Positions 50,801 through 59,862 of a stretch of DNA of 64,000 nucleotides are shown here, in pieces. Source of the DNA: Zavarzinella formosa DSM 19928 (GTDB lineage: Bacteria; Planctomycetota; Planctomycetia; Gemmatales; Gemmataceae); the NCBI RefSeq assembly GCF_000255705.1, contig NZ_JH636439.1, positions 1,352,335 to 1,416,334 of the forward strand, read 5' to 3'. The translations under genes and the position numbers were made by a program. The notes beneath the pieces are model-generated. The model did no database searches. It was not told the DNA's origin and saw nothing but the letters and a program-made list of their open reading frames with translations. Every line of letters begins with the position of its first letter. The stretch's first letter is position 1.

Positions 50801-51409
50801 TGCCGAGAGTTTGTCGGGGTCGAGCCATACTCTCATGCTGTAATCCTGCCCGCCGAAGGTAAACACATCGCCGACCCCCTCAAGCCGGGCCAACGGGTCC
50901 AGCAATTGGATGGTGGCGAAGTTGCTCAGGTACAGCCGGTCGAAATAAGGTTTGCCGGTGGCAGGATCGTCCTCCGAGACAAGATTGACCACCAGCAAAA
51001 TATCCGGCGAGCGTTTTTTCACGGTGACGCCCGTTGCCTTGACGACATCGGGCAATTGTGGTTGCGCGATGGCGACGCGGTTTTGGACCAGAACCTGGGC
51101 GATGTTCAAATCGGTGCCGAGTTCAAAGGTGACGTCCAGCGAATAGGAGCCATCGTTGCTGCTTTGGGAAGACATGTACAACATGCCTTCCACGCCGTTG
51201 ATTTGTTGCTCGATGGGCGCGGCCACCGTGGTGGCCACCACCGGCGCGCTGGCGCCAGGATAAATCGCCGTGACACGAACAACCGGCGGTGTGATCTGCG
51301 GATACTGGGCCACGGGAAGAAACTTGTAGGCGATCATCCCCATGACGACGATGACAATTGAAATCACCCAAGCAAGAATCGGCCGGTCGATGAAAAATCT
51401 CGCAAGCAT
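47849..51409 (-). CDS. RND efflux permease, HAE1/AcrB family (RND 1)
   Basis: A 1186-residue inner-membrane proton-driven exporter. The N-terminal RFFIDRPILAWVISIVIVVM, periplasmic IEQQINGVEGMLYMSS and SANNISAADVAAVMREQNI-type stretches are typical of HAE1. The proton-relay Asp pair is in TM4, VLAIGIVVDDSIVVLENIER. AcrB has ~1050 residues; the excess is a segment at ~515-600 with two extra hydrophobic helices (WWGFGILGGLLALWLLKPII, then LLAIFIPGLIAGGALGWFII) between TM6 and TM7. The C-terminus is a charged Lys/Glu/Pro tail (~60 residues). It pairs with the adaptor gene 15 bp upstream. No outer-membrane channel gene is present. The substrate is unknown. Confidence 0.94.
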   Translation of the reverse strand: MLARFFIDRPILAWVISIVIVVMGMIAYKFLPVAQYPQITPPVVRVTAIYPGASAPVVATTVAAPIEQQINGVEGMLYMSSQSSNDGSYSLDVTFELGTDLNIAQVLVQNRVAIAQPQLPDVVKATGVTVKKRSPDILLVVNLVSEDDPATGKPYFDRLYLSNFATIQLLDPLARLEGVGDVFTFGGQDYSMRVWLDPDKLSARNISAADVAAVMREQNIQVAAGQIGQAPVPKGQEFQYSVNALGRLTEAEQFGNIILNTGTNGEVLYIRDVGRVELGAKSEDQTLALDGRPSIGLAIFQLPGSNALDTADGIKAKMREFEQANRFPKGLKYSIVYDTTPFIRESVDEVIRTLVIAVLLVAFVVLLFLQDWKSLLLPLIDIGVSLVGTFAVMKLMGFSLNNLTLFGLVLAIGIVVDDSIVVLENIERWLDKGLPVREATIKSMSEITGPILAITLVLSSVFLPSAFLSGITGQFFRQFALTISAAMIISAVNAMTMTPARAASIFANRKPGQHGDQGKEAFPWWGFGILGGLLALWLLKPIIGPHLGLVSAHGDTGEAAPIGFMGQAKQYTALLAIFIPGLIAGGALGWFIIGPVNLFLGRVFHGFNSLFEWITKMYGRAVAVFLRISVIALLLYVGLLALTGFGMTRVPGGFIPSQDKGRLIVNVQLPDSASLERTEEVMRRIEKIALETPGVAHTLGNPGRSFVLNAIGSNLGSMFVTLKDFDERRDPKMYADVIAGILRKRFREEIPGALINVFGAPAVDGLGNAGGFKMMVETIGDANYQRLQGQTDNLVAKGSKQPGLVGLFDGFRSETPQLYADVDRVQCKTMGVSLTDVFATLQVYLGGLYVNDFNRFGRTWQVNIQADAIFRNNVEAAKQLKVRNANGDMVPLGSVVNFRETTGPLTVTRYNMFPAATLAGGSLPGVSTGDVLSTMEGLANQELPRNMTYEWTELSYLQKQSAKLESFKDLQQNPYSAFVLGAVLVFFVLAGLYESWSLPMAVILVVPLCLSSALAGVMIAKMDLNIFVQVGFVVLVGLAAKNAILVVEFARDREMEGANSFDAAVEAATVRLRPIIMTSFAFVLGMLPLVIAHGAGAEMRRTLGTAVFAGMLGVTFFGIFLTPVFYYVVRRLAGPLTKPPSPEQEDESKKAEPHEGDKKPEALKDQETKPEGNPHPEAKPEESKHS

Positions 51410-51424
51410 GCGCGGGCTCTCGCT

Positions 51425-52624
51425 TTAGGGTTTGTCTGATTTGGAAAGGTTCGTCGGGCCTTGATTGGAACTGTTCACCGGCATGGGAATGAGCTTGGGA
51501 TCGACGACGGAGTCCGGCTTGACCTGTTGAAGTCCCTCCACAATGATACGCTCGCCGGGTTTTACCCCGCCGTCCTCGATGACACGCAGACCGCCATGAA
51601 CCGCCCCCAACCGGACCGGACGGGTGAACACTTTGTTGTCCTCGTCAATCAGGTAAATGATTTTCTGGCCCTGATCAGTGTCAATGGCCCGTTCCGAAAC
51701 CAAAACAGCCTTGTGTGGTTCGCCGATGGGCACGCGGACTCGCGTGAACAAACCGGGGGTGAAAACTCCATCCGGATTGGCGAACACCCCGCGCAGTTTA
51801 AGTGTTCCCGTTTTGGAGTTCACTTGATTGTCAACCAGATTGATCGTCCCTTGATGAGGGAAGCCATCCTCGTTGGCCAAACCCATCAAGACCGGTCTCG
51901 CCGTGTCTCTAGCGGATTTGGCCTTTCCTTCGCGGATCATTCGTTGCACTTGCAAGAGCGTGCGCTCATCGACATCAAAGTAGCAATACATGGGATCGAC
52001 CGAGACGATTGTCGTCAGCAAAGTGCCCGTGCCGTTTTGGCCCGATTGAACCAAGTTCCCGACGGTCACTTGTGTCCGGCTGATCCGGCCGTCCACGGGG
52101 GCGATGATTTTCGTGAAATCGAGGTCCAGTTGTCTGGCGGCCAGATCCGCCTTGTCGGCGATGACGGTCGAAGCCGCGACATCCTTGGCGGCCAAGGCTT
52201 TTTCCTGATCGCTTTTGCTGACCGCGTCGCTCCGGGCCAGTGACACCAAACGGTTGTAATCGGCCAGACTGAAACGGGCCTGGGCCTCGTCCGTGGCGAC
52301 TTTGGCCTTGGCTTGGTTCACGGCCGCTTCGTAGGTGCGGGGATCAATTTCATAAAGCACGTCCCCTTTCTTCACGAGAGCGCCTTCTTTGAAATTTACC
52401 TTGTCCAAAAAGCCGAAAACACGGGCGCGGATTTCAACGGATTCGACGGCCGCCGTCAGGCCGGTCAAGTCTGAATAGTCCGTGATTTCTTGTTCCACCG
52501 GATGGCTCACCATCACTTTTGTGGGCGTGGGCGGCGGCGGGGCCGGGCGGCCGCATCCTGCGGAGGCAAGAACAACTAATGCGAAGAAGAGGAGGGGGAG
52601 TCCGCGAGTTTTGGCGTCTCTCAT
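51425..52624 (-). CDS. RND periplasmic adaptor (membrane-fusion protein), lipoprotein
   Basis: A 399-residue MexA/AcrA-type adaptor. The signal ends in the lipobox ASAG-C23, so it should be lipid-anchored in the inner membrane, as AcrA is. The family order is visible: the beta-barrel/lipoyl entry (IRARVFGFLDKVNFKEGALVKKGD split over ~68-92), an alpha hairpin (~105-170), the second lipoyl half (IIAPVDGRISRTQVTVGNLV), and the membrane-proximal domain with GLFTRVRVPIGEP and KPGERIIVEGLQQVKPDSVV. It bridges the permease with an outer-membrane channel. It is the first gene of a two-gene operon with RND 1. Upstream lies a 667-bp gene-free region that must hold the promoter. Confidence 0.94.
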   Translation of the reverse strand: MRDAKTRGLPLLFFALVVLASAGCGRPAPPPPTPTKVMVSHPVEQEITDYSDLTGLTAAVESVEIRARVFGFLDKVNFKEGALVKKGDVLYEIDPRTYEAAVNQAKAKVATDEAQARFSLADYNRLVSLARSDAVSKSDQEKALAAKDVAASTVIADKADLAARQLDLDFTKIIAPVDGRISRTQVTVGNLVQSGQNGTGTLLTTIVSVDPMYCYFDVDERTLLQVQRMIREGKAKSARDTARPVLMGLANEDGFPHQGTINLVDNQVNSKTGTLKLRGVFANPDGVFTPGLFTRVRVPIGEPHKAVLVSERAIDTDQGQKIIYLIDEDNKVFTRPVRLGAVHGGLRVIEDGGVKPGERIIVEGLQQVKPDSVVDPKLIPMPVNSSNQGPTNLSKSDKP

Positions 52625-53291
52625 AGCTCACCGGGTTCGATTCTGTTGAGGCCGGACTTATCCATAGAAGCGTGAAAGCCATACAGTCGAGAAATCCCAA
52701 CAAGACAATTTTGGAATGATCTGGTCGTGGCCTTCTATGCAGGATACCGGCAAAAGTGCCTGTGGCTTTCATATGGCAAGCCGGAAAAATGTCGCCGGAG
52801 ATTGGACCTTGCCTTGACCACACCGAGCCTGTTGCCTTATTTTGGGCCAAAACACCATTTTCGATAACTGGTTCACATCAAATGAGCCGGGGATTAGCCT
52901 TGGCTGGTTATTTTGGGCCATTTCCAAGGGCTCAAAATCGCTGCGCATTTGCCCAAAATCATCTGGCGACCCCTCTGTATTGCCGGGGTTTTTGAAAAAT
53001 AGTGTTCAGTTGGCCCGGCGTTTTTGATCACTTTTGGGGGCCGAAATGGCTCGAAAATGGTCGCCAGAGGGTTGTTTGCTGACTTTTCAGGTCACTTTTG
53101 GGTCGGGTTTTGACCAGTTTGAAAATCGTAAAACTCCAAGCCCTGTAGCATCATGGCTCACAAGAAGATTCTCAACGTGTCGGAGAGATGGTGATGCGAA
53201 TGAACGATTTGCAGCAAGACAACAATCGGGCGTCTTCGGATCAAATTGTCGTCGTGCGGACAGAATTCGGCCGCATGATGACAAGACGAAT
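52625..53291. repeat. Gene-free region with short TTTTGGG-type repeats
   Basis: No credible gene is present. A 13-bp direct repeat, TTATTTTGGGCCA, occurs at 52837-52849 and 52908-52920. An 11-bp repeat, TCACTTTTGGG, occurs at 53028-53038 and 53092-53102. An inverted copy of the core (GCCCAAAAT) lies near 52951, and a 10-bp inverted repeat TCTGGCGACC / GGTCGCCAGA lies at 52962-52971 and 53059-53068. The stretch is visibly richer in A and T runs than its neighbours. It contains the promoter of the downstream adaptor-RND operon. I looked for a sigma-54 (-24/-12) promoter with correct spacing and found none. Confidence 0.55.
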
Positions 53292-54710
53292 CTATTCGCC
53301 CACGACGCGATCAACAGAGATTCCGAGATCGCGGAGTTTGTAACGCAGTGTGGAGCGGTTCAGCCCCAAACGTTCGCTTGCCTGGCCGAGGTGGGCGTCC
53401 ACTTCCAGCAAAACACGTCTGAATAGGGCCTTTTCCACCACGGCAATGAGTTTCGTGTGGAGATCGTTTTCACCGGAGGCGATCATCGCTTCGATCATCT
53501 CTCGGACTTCCAGACGGTCGGCCTCGGCAATTCCCGTCCGGGGGCGCGGTTGCTCCGCCCGTAATGTCCGGGGCAGAAACTCGGGCATCACGAGCGGGCC
53601 GACGGTGCAGAGCATCGACTCTTTCAGGACAGCCTGCAATTCACGAACATTGCCCGGCCAACGATATTGCCGCAGACAGGCCAGCGTTTCCGGGTCAAAC
53701 CCTTGGATCGACAAGCCGAGTTCTTGATTGAACTGAAACAAGAAATGATGGGCCAATTCGGCAATGTCGTCCGCGCGGTCGCGAAGAGCGGGAACTTGGA
53801 TCGTCACTCCCCGGAGACGATAGAAGAGATCCGCGCGGAAGAGGCCATCGGCTATCCGTCGTTCGAGATCCTGATTGGTCGCCGCGATGAGCCTCACGCG
53901 CGTCTGAATCGTCTCGCGGCCTCCGACCCGCTCGAATTGCTGATCTTGCAGCAAGCGGAGAATCTTGGCCTGCGCGGTCAGCGGCATGTCCCCGATTTCA
54001 TCAAGAAAAATCGTTCCTTCGTGGCACTGTTCAAATTTGCCGATCCGTTGCCGGTCGGCGCCGGTGAACGCCCCTTTTTCGTGGCCGAACAGTTCGCTTT
54101 CGATCAGCCCGTCGGGCATGGCTGCGCAGTTGATGGCAAGAAACGGATGGCCCGCGCGCCGACTATGGTGATAAATGGCCCTCGCGACCAGTTCCTTGCC
54201 GACGCCGCTTTCTCCCAAGATCAGCACGTTCACATCCTGCGGGGCAATCCGGCCGATGACCTTGCACATTTCCTGCATGGCCGGAGTGTGCCCGACAAGC
54301 TGCTCGCGAGGTTCCAACCCCGGCAGGACCGCCGGCACTTGCATGAGATAGGCGGCCTCGAACGCCCGCCGCAGAATGTCCTCCACACGGCCGAAATCAA
54401 GGGGCTTGATTAGGTATTCAAACGCGCCCCCTTTCATCGTTTCAATCGCGGTGGTGGTGGTTCCATGCGCGGTGATGAAGACAACCGTTTGCTTGGGCGA
54501 AATTTCCCGGATCGCCTCGAAGGCTTTCAACCCGTTGCCGTCCGGCAACTGAAGGTCCAGAACCACGACCTCCGGCTTTTCGGCTCGAAAAAGGCGCACG
54601 CCCTCGGCGACTGTCCCGGCCGAGATCACTCGTGTGGCCTCGTTGCCGAACACTCGGGCAAAGGAATAGCAGACGCTTGGTTCATCATCCACCACGAGCA
54701 GCGTCGGCAT
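53292..54710 (-). CDS. NtrC-family sigma-54-dependent response regulator
   Basis: 472 residues with three domains. Receiver ~1-120 has the phosphoacceptor D52 (VVVLDLQLPDG), the acidic pair D8-D9 and Lys101. The AAA+ sigma-54 interaction domain spans ~138-370: Walker A GESGVGKE at 165-172, the GAFTGA loop at 212-217 that contacts sigma-54, and the Walker-B-like GTIFLDEIGDMPL. The C-terminal Fis-type helix-turn-helix (~430-470) has LGQASERLGLNRSTLRYKLR. When phosphorylated it would open sigma-54 promoters. It overlaps the upstream histidine kinase gene by 26 bp, so the two form a coupled two-component system. The flanking RND operons are the natural candidate targets. Confidence 0.95.
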   Translation of the reverse strand: MPTLLVVDDEPSVCYSFARVFGNEATRVISAGTVAEGVRLFRAEKPEVVVLDLQLPDGNGLKAFEAIREISPKQTVVFITAHGTTTTAIETMKGGAFEYLIKPLDFGRVEDILRRAFEAAYLMQVPAVLPGLEPREQLVGHTPAMQEMCKVIGRIAPQDVNVLILGESGVGKELVARAIYHHSRRAGHPFLAINCAAMPDGLIESELFGHEKGAFTGADRQRIGKFEQCHEGTIFLDEIGDMPLTAQAKILRLLQDQQFERVGGRETIQTRVRLIAATNQDLERRIADGLFRADLFYRLRGVTIQVPALRDRADDIAELAHHFLFQFNQELGLSIQGFDPETLACLRQYRWPGNVRELQAVLKESMLCTVGPLVMPEFLPRTLRAEQPRPRTGIAEADRLEVREMIEAMIASGENDLHTKLIAVVEKALFRRVLLEVDAHLGQASERLGLNRSTLRYKLRDLGISVDRVVGE

Positions 54711-56196
54711 GGCGGGAGACTCCGGAAATTGTGGGAAGTGAAATTGTAAAAGAGGCGCCGGGGCCGGCGCGGTCGGTGAGCGTCAGTTGGCCGCCGTGAG
54801 CTTGGACGATCCGGCGGGAAAGACTCAAACCCAATCCGGTCCCGGTGGGCTTTGTGCTGACGAAAGGCGTGAACAGACGGTCGGCGATTCGGATGTCAAT
54901 GCCGGGGCCGGTGTCGCTCACCGTTAACCGGAATTGATCCGGCATCTGGTTGTCCAGGCAGATATTGATCTCCCCGCCACCGGGCATTGCATCCAGGGCG
55001 TTAAACAGCAAATTCACAAGCACGCTCTGAAACTGGTCGCTATCAATATCGGCGATCACTGGTTCACAAGGCAATCGGAGATTCAAGGTGACCCGTTGTT
55101 GTCGCAAGCGTTCCTGGATCAGATCAACGACCCGGTGAACAATCCCGGCCACGTCCTCCGGTTGATGGCCGACTTCCACCGGGCGGGCAAAATCAAGCAG
55201 GGCCTGCACCTTGCGTTCAAGCCGGCCCACTTCATCGTGAATGACTTGCAAATCTGTGTTGGAAAGTCCCTTGCCACAATGACCATTCAACGCCGCGCCG
55301 ACGAGAAGTTTGATGCTGGTGAGCGGATTGCGGACCTCATGGGCGATGCTGGCCGCCAGTTGTCCGACGGCGGCGAGTTGTTCCGCGCGCAATCCCTCTC
55401 GCTCCTGTCGCTGAAGCTGGCCGACCACATCCCGGACTCTCTCAAGAATGGTCCCGACCTGACGGTTCATCGCATGCAAATCGCTTCCTTCGCTTGTCAA
55501 CCGCAATGAGGCGACTTCTTGATCGAGATGTGAGTGAACATCCCCCAACCGGACGCTCAGCCGGGTGATGGATCGGTTCAGTCCCAGAGCGACCCCAAAT
55601 CCGCCGATCAATCCTCCGGCCGCCCCGACCGCGGCGAGCAAGATCATTTGCGATCTGGCCCGGCCACTGAGCCGGGCGCTTTCCTCGGCCGTGTCATTCA
55701 TTTCCTGCCGGTTTAACTCCAGCAATTCTTCACAGGGAGCGACCACCAGTCGAATGGGATGACTGTCGGCCCATTTCAGATATTCAGCCGTCTCCGGGCC
55801 GATGGATGACCGGGTGGATTGCTGAAGTTCCTGATGGTATCCCCGATAGCCTGACTCGATGGCGGCGATGGCCTGTTGCTCAGCCGGGGAAGTTTCCGAT
55901 ATCTTCACCAACGCAAGCGATTCTTCAAAATCGTTCTGATCCTTTTCGACTTTGGCCCAGCGCTCCGTTGTCATGTCCATGATGTAAAGGAATGTGTGGA
56001 AGCGAAGACGACGAAGGCTTGTTTCGAGATTTTGCGCCGCCCGCAGAATACGGTCATGCTCCGAAACGATTTTGTCCCGGTCGGCTTGCAGTCGGTTGAT
56101 GGAGCGGATTCCAAGCAGGCTCGTGCCGAGCATCGCCAGCGAGACGAGCAGGGCGGGCATCGTCACTTGGAAAACCATTTGTCGATTCAGAGCCAC
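54685..56196 (-). CDS. Sensor histidine kinase, partner of the NtrC-type regulator
   Basis: About 503 residues from GTG 56196 (AGAGG upstream). ATG 56178 would give 497, and a much longer frame to 56382 would overlap the RND gene and is Arg-rich, so it is rejected. The first membrane helix is TMPALLVSLAMLGTSLLGIR. A ~150-residue helical periplasmic sensor follows (four-helix-bundle-like, NLETSLRRLRFHTFLYIM), then a second helix (ILLAAVGAAGGLIGGFGVAL), a linker, HisKA with AASIAHEVRNPLTS and an HATPase domain (NLLFNALDAMPGGG, VSDTGPGI, GTGLGLSLSRRIVQAHGG). The stimulus is unknown. It lies 43 bp after RND 2 in the efflux operon, as baeS follows mdtABC. Confidence 0.92.
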   Translation of the reverse strand: MALNRQMVFQVTMPALLVSLAMLGTSLLGIRSINRLQADRDKIVSEHDRILRAAQNLETSLRRLRFHTFLYIMDMTTERWAKVEKDQNDFEESLALVKISETSPAEQQAIAAIESGYRGYHQELQQSTRSSIGPETAEYLKWADSHPIRLVVAPCEELLELNRQEMNDTAEESARLSGRARSQMILLAAVGAAGGLIGGFGVALGLNRSITRLSVRLGDVHSHLDQEVASLRLTSEGSDLHAMNRQVGTILERVRDVVGQLQRQEREGLRAEQLAAVGQLAASIAHEVRNPLTSIKLLVGAALNGHCGKGLSNTDLQVIHDEVGRLERKVQALLDFARPVEVGHQPEDVAGIVHRVVDLIQERLRQQRVTLNLRLPCEPVIADIDSDQFQSVLVNLLFNALDAMPGGGEINICLDNQMPDQFRLTVSDTGPGIDIRIADRLFTPFVSTKPTGTGLGLSLSRRIVQAHGGQLTLTDRAGPGASFTISLPTISGVSRHADAARGG

Positions 56197-56239
56197 GATG
56201 AACGGACCTCTTTGATGCAACCGAGGCGAATACCTCAAA

Positions 56240-59200
56240 TTAATGACCCGTCGGGGAAGGCGAATGCGTTGCCTCCACCGCCACACCGTTCGATGTCGCC
56301 GTTGTTCCGTTATTGCCTTCCCCCGAATGCTCGGAACGGGCTTGATCGTTGGCCGACGGCGTCGGGCTGCTTGATGCTCCAAACCACTGGAGAACGTAAT
56401 AGAAGATCGGCGTCAGGAAGATGCCGAACATTGTGACTCCCAGCATCCCTGCAAAAACCGCCGTCCCGAGCGAATGCCGCATTTCCGCACCGGCTCCGCT
56501 GGCGATGACCAAGGGCACCACGCCGAAGATAAACGCGAAAGAGGTCATCACGATCGGCCTCAATCGAAGCTGGGACGCCTCGATGGTGGCCTCTCTGGCC
56601 GGGATGCCCGCTTCCTGGCGTTGCTTCGCAAACTCCACGATCAAGATTGCATTTTTGCAAGCGAGGCCAACCAACACGACAAAACCGATCTGTGTGAAAA
56701 CGGATACCTCGATGCCCGCCAGTTGGACCCCGATAATCGAACAGAGCAAACACATCGGGACCACCAAGATCACCGCCAGCGGCAGTTTCCAACTCTCATA
56801 TTGAGCGGCCAACACGAGGAACACGAATATCACGGCCAGCAGGAAGAACCACATTGCCGAATTCCCGGCTTGGTTTTGCAGATAAGCCAGTTCGGTCCAT
56901 TCATATTTCATCTCCCTTGGCAATTCCTTGCCGGCCAGCTTCTCCATTTCTTGGATGGCTTGGGCCGACCCAAATCCCTTGGTTGGATTTCCCGTGACGG
57001 CCGCCGCAGAGTACATGTTGTAACGCATCACAACAACCGGCCCGGAAGTGTCCCGCACTTCCATGATCGTGCCCATCCGGACCATTTGCCCCTGCATGTT
57101 CCGCACTTGAAGCTGAAGGATATCCGGCGTTTCGTTGCGGAATCGCTGGTCAGCTTGGACATTAACCTGCCAGGTTCGCCCGAATTCGTTGAAGTTGTTG
57201 ACGTAGTAAGATCCCAAATAAACTTGGAGCGTGTTGAAAATCTCACTGATCTGCACGCCCATCGCCCGGCATTTGGTGCGGTCGATTTCAAGACGCAACC
57301 AAGGGGTGTTCGCCCCGGATGTCGTGAAAAGTCCGTTCAACCCTGGCGTTGCGTTCCCTTGGGTGACAAGTCGATCCGATACTCGCTCCAATTGATCCAA
57401 GTTTGTGGTGCCACGTGATTCAACAATCAGATTGAATCCGCCGGTGGTCCCCAACCCGTCTACCGGCGGGGCGCCGAAGGTGGAGATCACGGCCTCGCTC
57501 ACCTCACTGCGACACTTTTCTTGAATCGACGCGGCAATCGCCTCGGCCGACAAACTTGAACCACGGCGTCGGCCGAAATCATCCAGCATGATGTACATGG
57601 AACCAAGATTCGGGGCATTGGCATTCAAGATGACCGACCGGCCGGAGATTCCGAGCGTGTGTTTCACGCCGGGTGTTTGACGGGTGATGGCGTCGATCTT
57701 CGCCATCGCCGCCTCCGTTCGCTCGGCGGAGGCCGAGTCCGGCAACTGCATGTTGAGGATCAGATAGCCTTTGTCCTGTTCGGGGATAAAGCCAGTCGGC
57801 GTGTTGATGAACTGCCAGTAGGTCATTCCCAGCAATCCCGCATAGACGAGCAAGACCGCCACGCTCAACCGCAGCATTCGACCGACGGTTCGCCCATAGA
57901 CAGCCGTGACCCGATCAAAGACTTGGTTGAACCAGCGGAAGAACACCCCGAGAACCGCATTCACCGGCCGGATCAGGAACCAACCGATCAAACCGCCGAT
58001 CAAAATGCCTGGGGTGGCGAACCAAGCGAACCGAAGGCCGGTTTCGGTCCAAGTCAATTCTTGTCCTTCTTCGGGAACCCGGACAACGGGAAAACCGAAG
58101 CGGCCGCCGATCAGGGACGGGGCCAGTTCGTAGGTCAGCACCCCGCCGAGAATGGCGAAGATCCACCACGGGAGGGCTTCCTTTTTGTGAACATGCCCTT
58201 CGTGATTGTCTTCGGATTTGAAAATAAGCACGGCCCGCGAGGGTGTCATCGTCAAGGCGTTGATGGCCGAAATGATGGTCGAAACGGTGATGGTCACCGC
58301 AAATTGCCGGAAGAACTGGCCGGTGATTCCCCCCAAGAAACAACAGGGAATGAAGACGGCGCTCAAGACGAGGGTGATCGCCAGAACCGGGCCGGTGATT
58401 TCCTCCATCGCCTTGATCGTGGCCGTCCGGGAATCTAGGCCAGTGGCCATTTGTCGCTCAATGTTCTCCAGCACCACAATGGCGTCATCGACGACGATCC
58501 CGATGGCCAACACTAGCCCGAACAAGGTCAGGCTGTTTAGCGAGAATCCCATCAGGGACATAATGACGAAGGTGCCGATCAGCGAGACCGGCACATCAAT
58601 CATCGGCAGAATCATGGCCCGCCAGTCTTGAAGGAATAACAAGACGACGATGGCGACCAAAATCACCGCATCACGGAGCGTGTGGAACACTTCGTTGACG
58701 GATTCCCGCACGAATGGCGTCGTGTCATAGGCGATTCGATAATCCAGCCCGTCGGGAAAACGGGTTTTCAGTTCCTTCATTTTGGCATAAACGCCCTCGG
58801 ATGTTTCCAATGCGTTTGAGCCGGGAAGTTGATACACGTTCAAGGCCACGGAGGGCTTGCCGTCGAGGGTGCAGGATTGGTCGTATTGCAGTGCCCCGCG
58901 TTCGACTTTGGGCTGGCCGTGAGCATCCCGAGACACCACGTCACGCAAGCGGACGATGCCGGTTGTTGACTGAAGCCCCGGATCTGTGGTGGTCGTTGTC
59001 GCCGAAGCTCCGGTTCCGGAGCTTGAACTTGTGGATGAGGAGGTGTCGGAACCGCCGCCCATTGTTGAATTGGATTGGGTCTGGTTGTCCTGTCCCCCCT
59101 TGATGATGATGTCGGCGAATTGATCCGGCTCGGTGAGCCGGCCCAACGTGGTGACGGTTAGCTGGAACTGTTGACCCTTGGGAGTTGGCCGTTGCCCGAT

Positions 59201-59860
59201 CTGTCCGGCGGCCACTTGGACGTTTTGCTGGGAGATGGCCGTGACCACATCCATCGCGCTCAGATTAAGGGCGGCGAGTTTGTCCGGATCGAGCCAGGCC
59301 CGCAAACTGTAATCGCGTTGGCCAAAGTAAGAGACCCCGGCGACTCCCGGCAGTCGGCCGATTTCGTCGCGGACATCAATGGTCGCGTAGTTGCTCAAAT
59401 AGAGGTCGTCGTAACGCCCGTCCGTGGAGATCAGGTTCACGATCATCAACGTGTTGGGGGACATCTTTTTGACGGAGATGCCTTCGTTTTGCACCAGCGG
59501 CGGGATGACCGGCAGGGCCAGCGAAACGCGATTTTGGACCAGCACTTGGGCCATGTCCGAATCGGTTCCGAGTTTGAACGTGATCGTGAGCGTATAGGTG
59601 CCGTCATTTGTGCAGCGGGAAGACATATACATCATGCCTTCGACGCCGCTCACCTGTTCCTCAATGGGCGCCGCCACCGTGTCGCGAACGGTCGTGGCGT
59701 TGGCGCCGGGATAAAACGCCGTCACTTGCACGGTCGGGGGCGTCACATCCGGGTATTGGGCAACGGGCAGGGTGAACAAGGCCACGCCGCCCGCCAGCGT
59801 AATCACCAGAGAGATGACGGTGGCAAAGATCGGTCGATCCACAAAGAATCGGGCGAGCAT
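56240..59860 (-). CDS. RND efflux permease, HAE1/AcrB family (RND 2)
   Basis: A 1206-residue proton-driven exporter. The start has GAGGAG 9 nt upstream, inside the end of RND 3, and is separated from its stop by 2 bp. The TM4 proton-relay pair is in IGIVVDDAIVVLENIER. There are two additions relative to AcrB. One is a Ser/Thr/Gly-rich insert at ~252-300 (with runs such as TSSSTSSSSGTGA), just before the conserved GIVRLRDV. The other is a segment at ~525-620 with two extra hydrophobic helices (PWWIFAILGGVL; TPGILIGGLIGWFLI). The second addition is shared with RND 1. The gene probably works with RND 3 and the upstream adaptor as a two-permease pump like MdtBC. Confidence 0.94.
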   Translation of the reverse strand: MLARFFVDRPIFATVISLVITLAGGVALFTLPVAQYPDVTPPTVQVTAFYPGANATTVRDTVAAPIEEQVSGVEGMMYMSSRCTNDGTYTLTITFKLGTDSDMAQVLVQNRVSLALPVIPPLVQNEGISVKKMSPNTLMIVNLISTDGRYDDLYLSNYATIDVRDEIGRLPGVAGVSYFGQRDYSLRAWLDPDKLAALNLSAMDVVTAISQQNVQVAAGQIGQRPTPKGQQFQLTVTTLGRLTEPDQFADIIIKGGQDNQTQSNSTMGGGSDTSSSTSSSSGTGASATTTTTDPGLQSTTGIVRLRDVVSRDAHGQPKVERGALQYDQSCTLDGKPSVALNVYQLPGSNALETSEGVYAKMKELKTRFPDGLDYRIAYDTTPFVRESVNEVFHTLRDAVILVAIVVLLFLQDWRAMILPMIDVPVSLIGTFVIMSLMGFSLNSLTLFGLVLAIGIVVDDAIVVLENIERQMATGLDSRTATIKAMEEITGPVLAITLVLSAVFIPCCFLGGITGQFFRQFAVTITVSTIISAINALTMTPSRAVLIFKSEDNHEGHVHKKEALPWWIFAILGGVLTYELAPSLIGGRFGFPVVRVPEEGQELTWTETGLRFAWFATPGILIGGLIGWFLIRPVNAVLGVFFRWFNQVFDRVTAVYGRTVGRMLRLSVAVLLVYAGLLGMTYWQFINTPTGFIPEQDKGYLILNMQLPDSASAERTEAAMAKIDAITRQTPGVKHTLGISGRSVILNANAPNLGSMYIMLDDFGRRRGSSLSAEAIAASIQEKCRSEVSEAVISTFGAPPVDGLGTTGGFNLIVESRGTTNLDQLERVSDRLVTQGNATPGLNGLFTTSGANTPWLRLEIDRTKCRAMGVQISEIFNTLQVYLGSYYVNNFNEFGRTWQVNVQADQRFRNETPDILQLQVRNMQGQMVRMGTIMEVRDTSGPVVVMRYNMYSAAAVTGNPTKGFGSAQAIQEMEKLAGKELPREMKYEWTELAYLQNQAGNSAMWFFLLAVIFVFLVLAAQYESWKLPLAVILVVPMCLLCSIIGVQLAGIEVSVFTQIGFVVLVGLACKNAILIVEFAKQRQEAGIPAREATIEASQLRLRPIVMTSFAFIFGVVPLVIASGAGAEMRHSLGTAVFAGMLGVTMFGIFLTPIFYYVLQWFGASSSPTPSANDQARSEHSGEGNNGTTATSNGVAVEATHSPSPTGH

Positions 59861-59862
59861 GG

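Noticed and set aside
52756-53027. Two short plus-strand frames in the repeat-rich gap
   Set aside because: No ribosome site, no homology-like pattern, and they overlap each other and the repeats.
52625-53291. Sigma-54 (-24/-12) promoter for the adaptor-RND operon
   Set aside because: Minus-strand TGGC and GC pairs were found only with spacings that differ from the required one, so no site is claimed.
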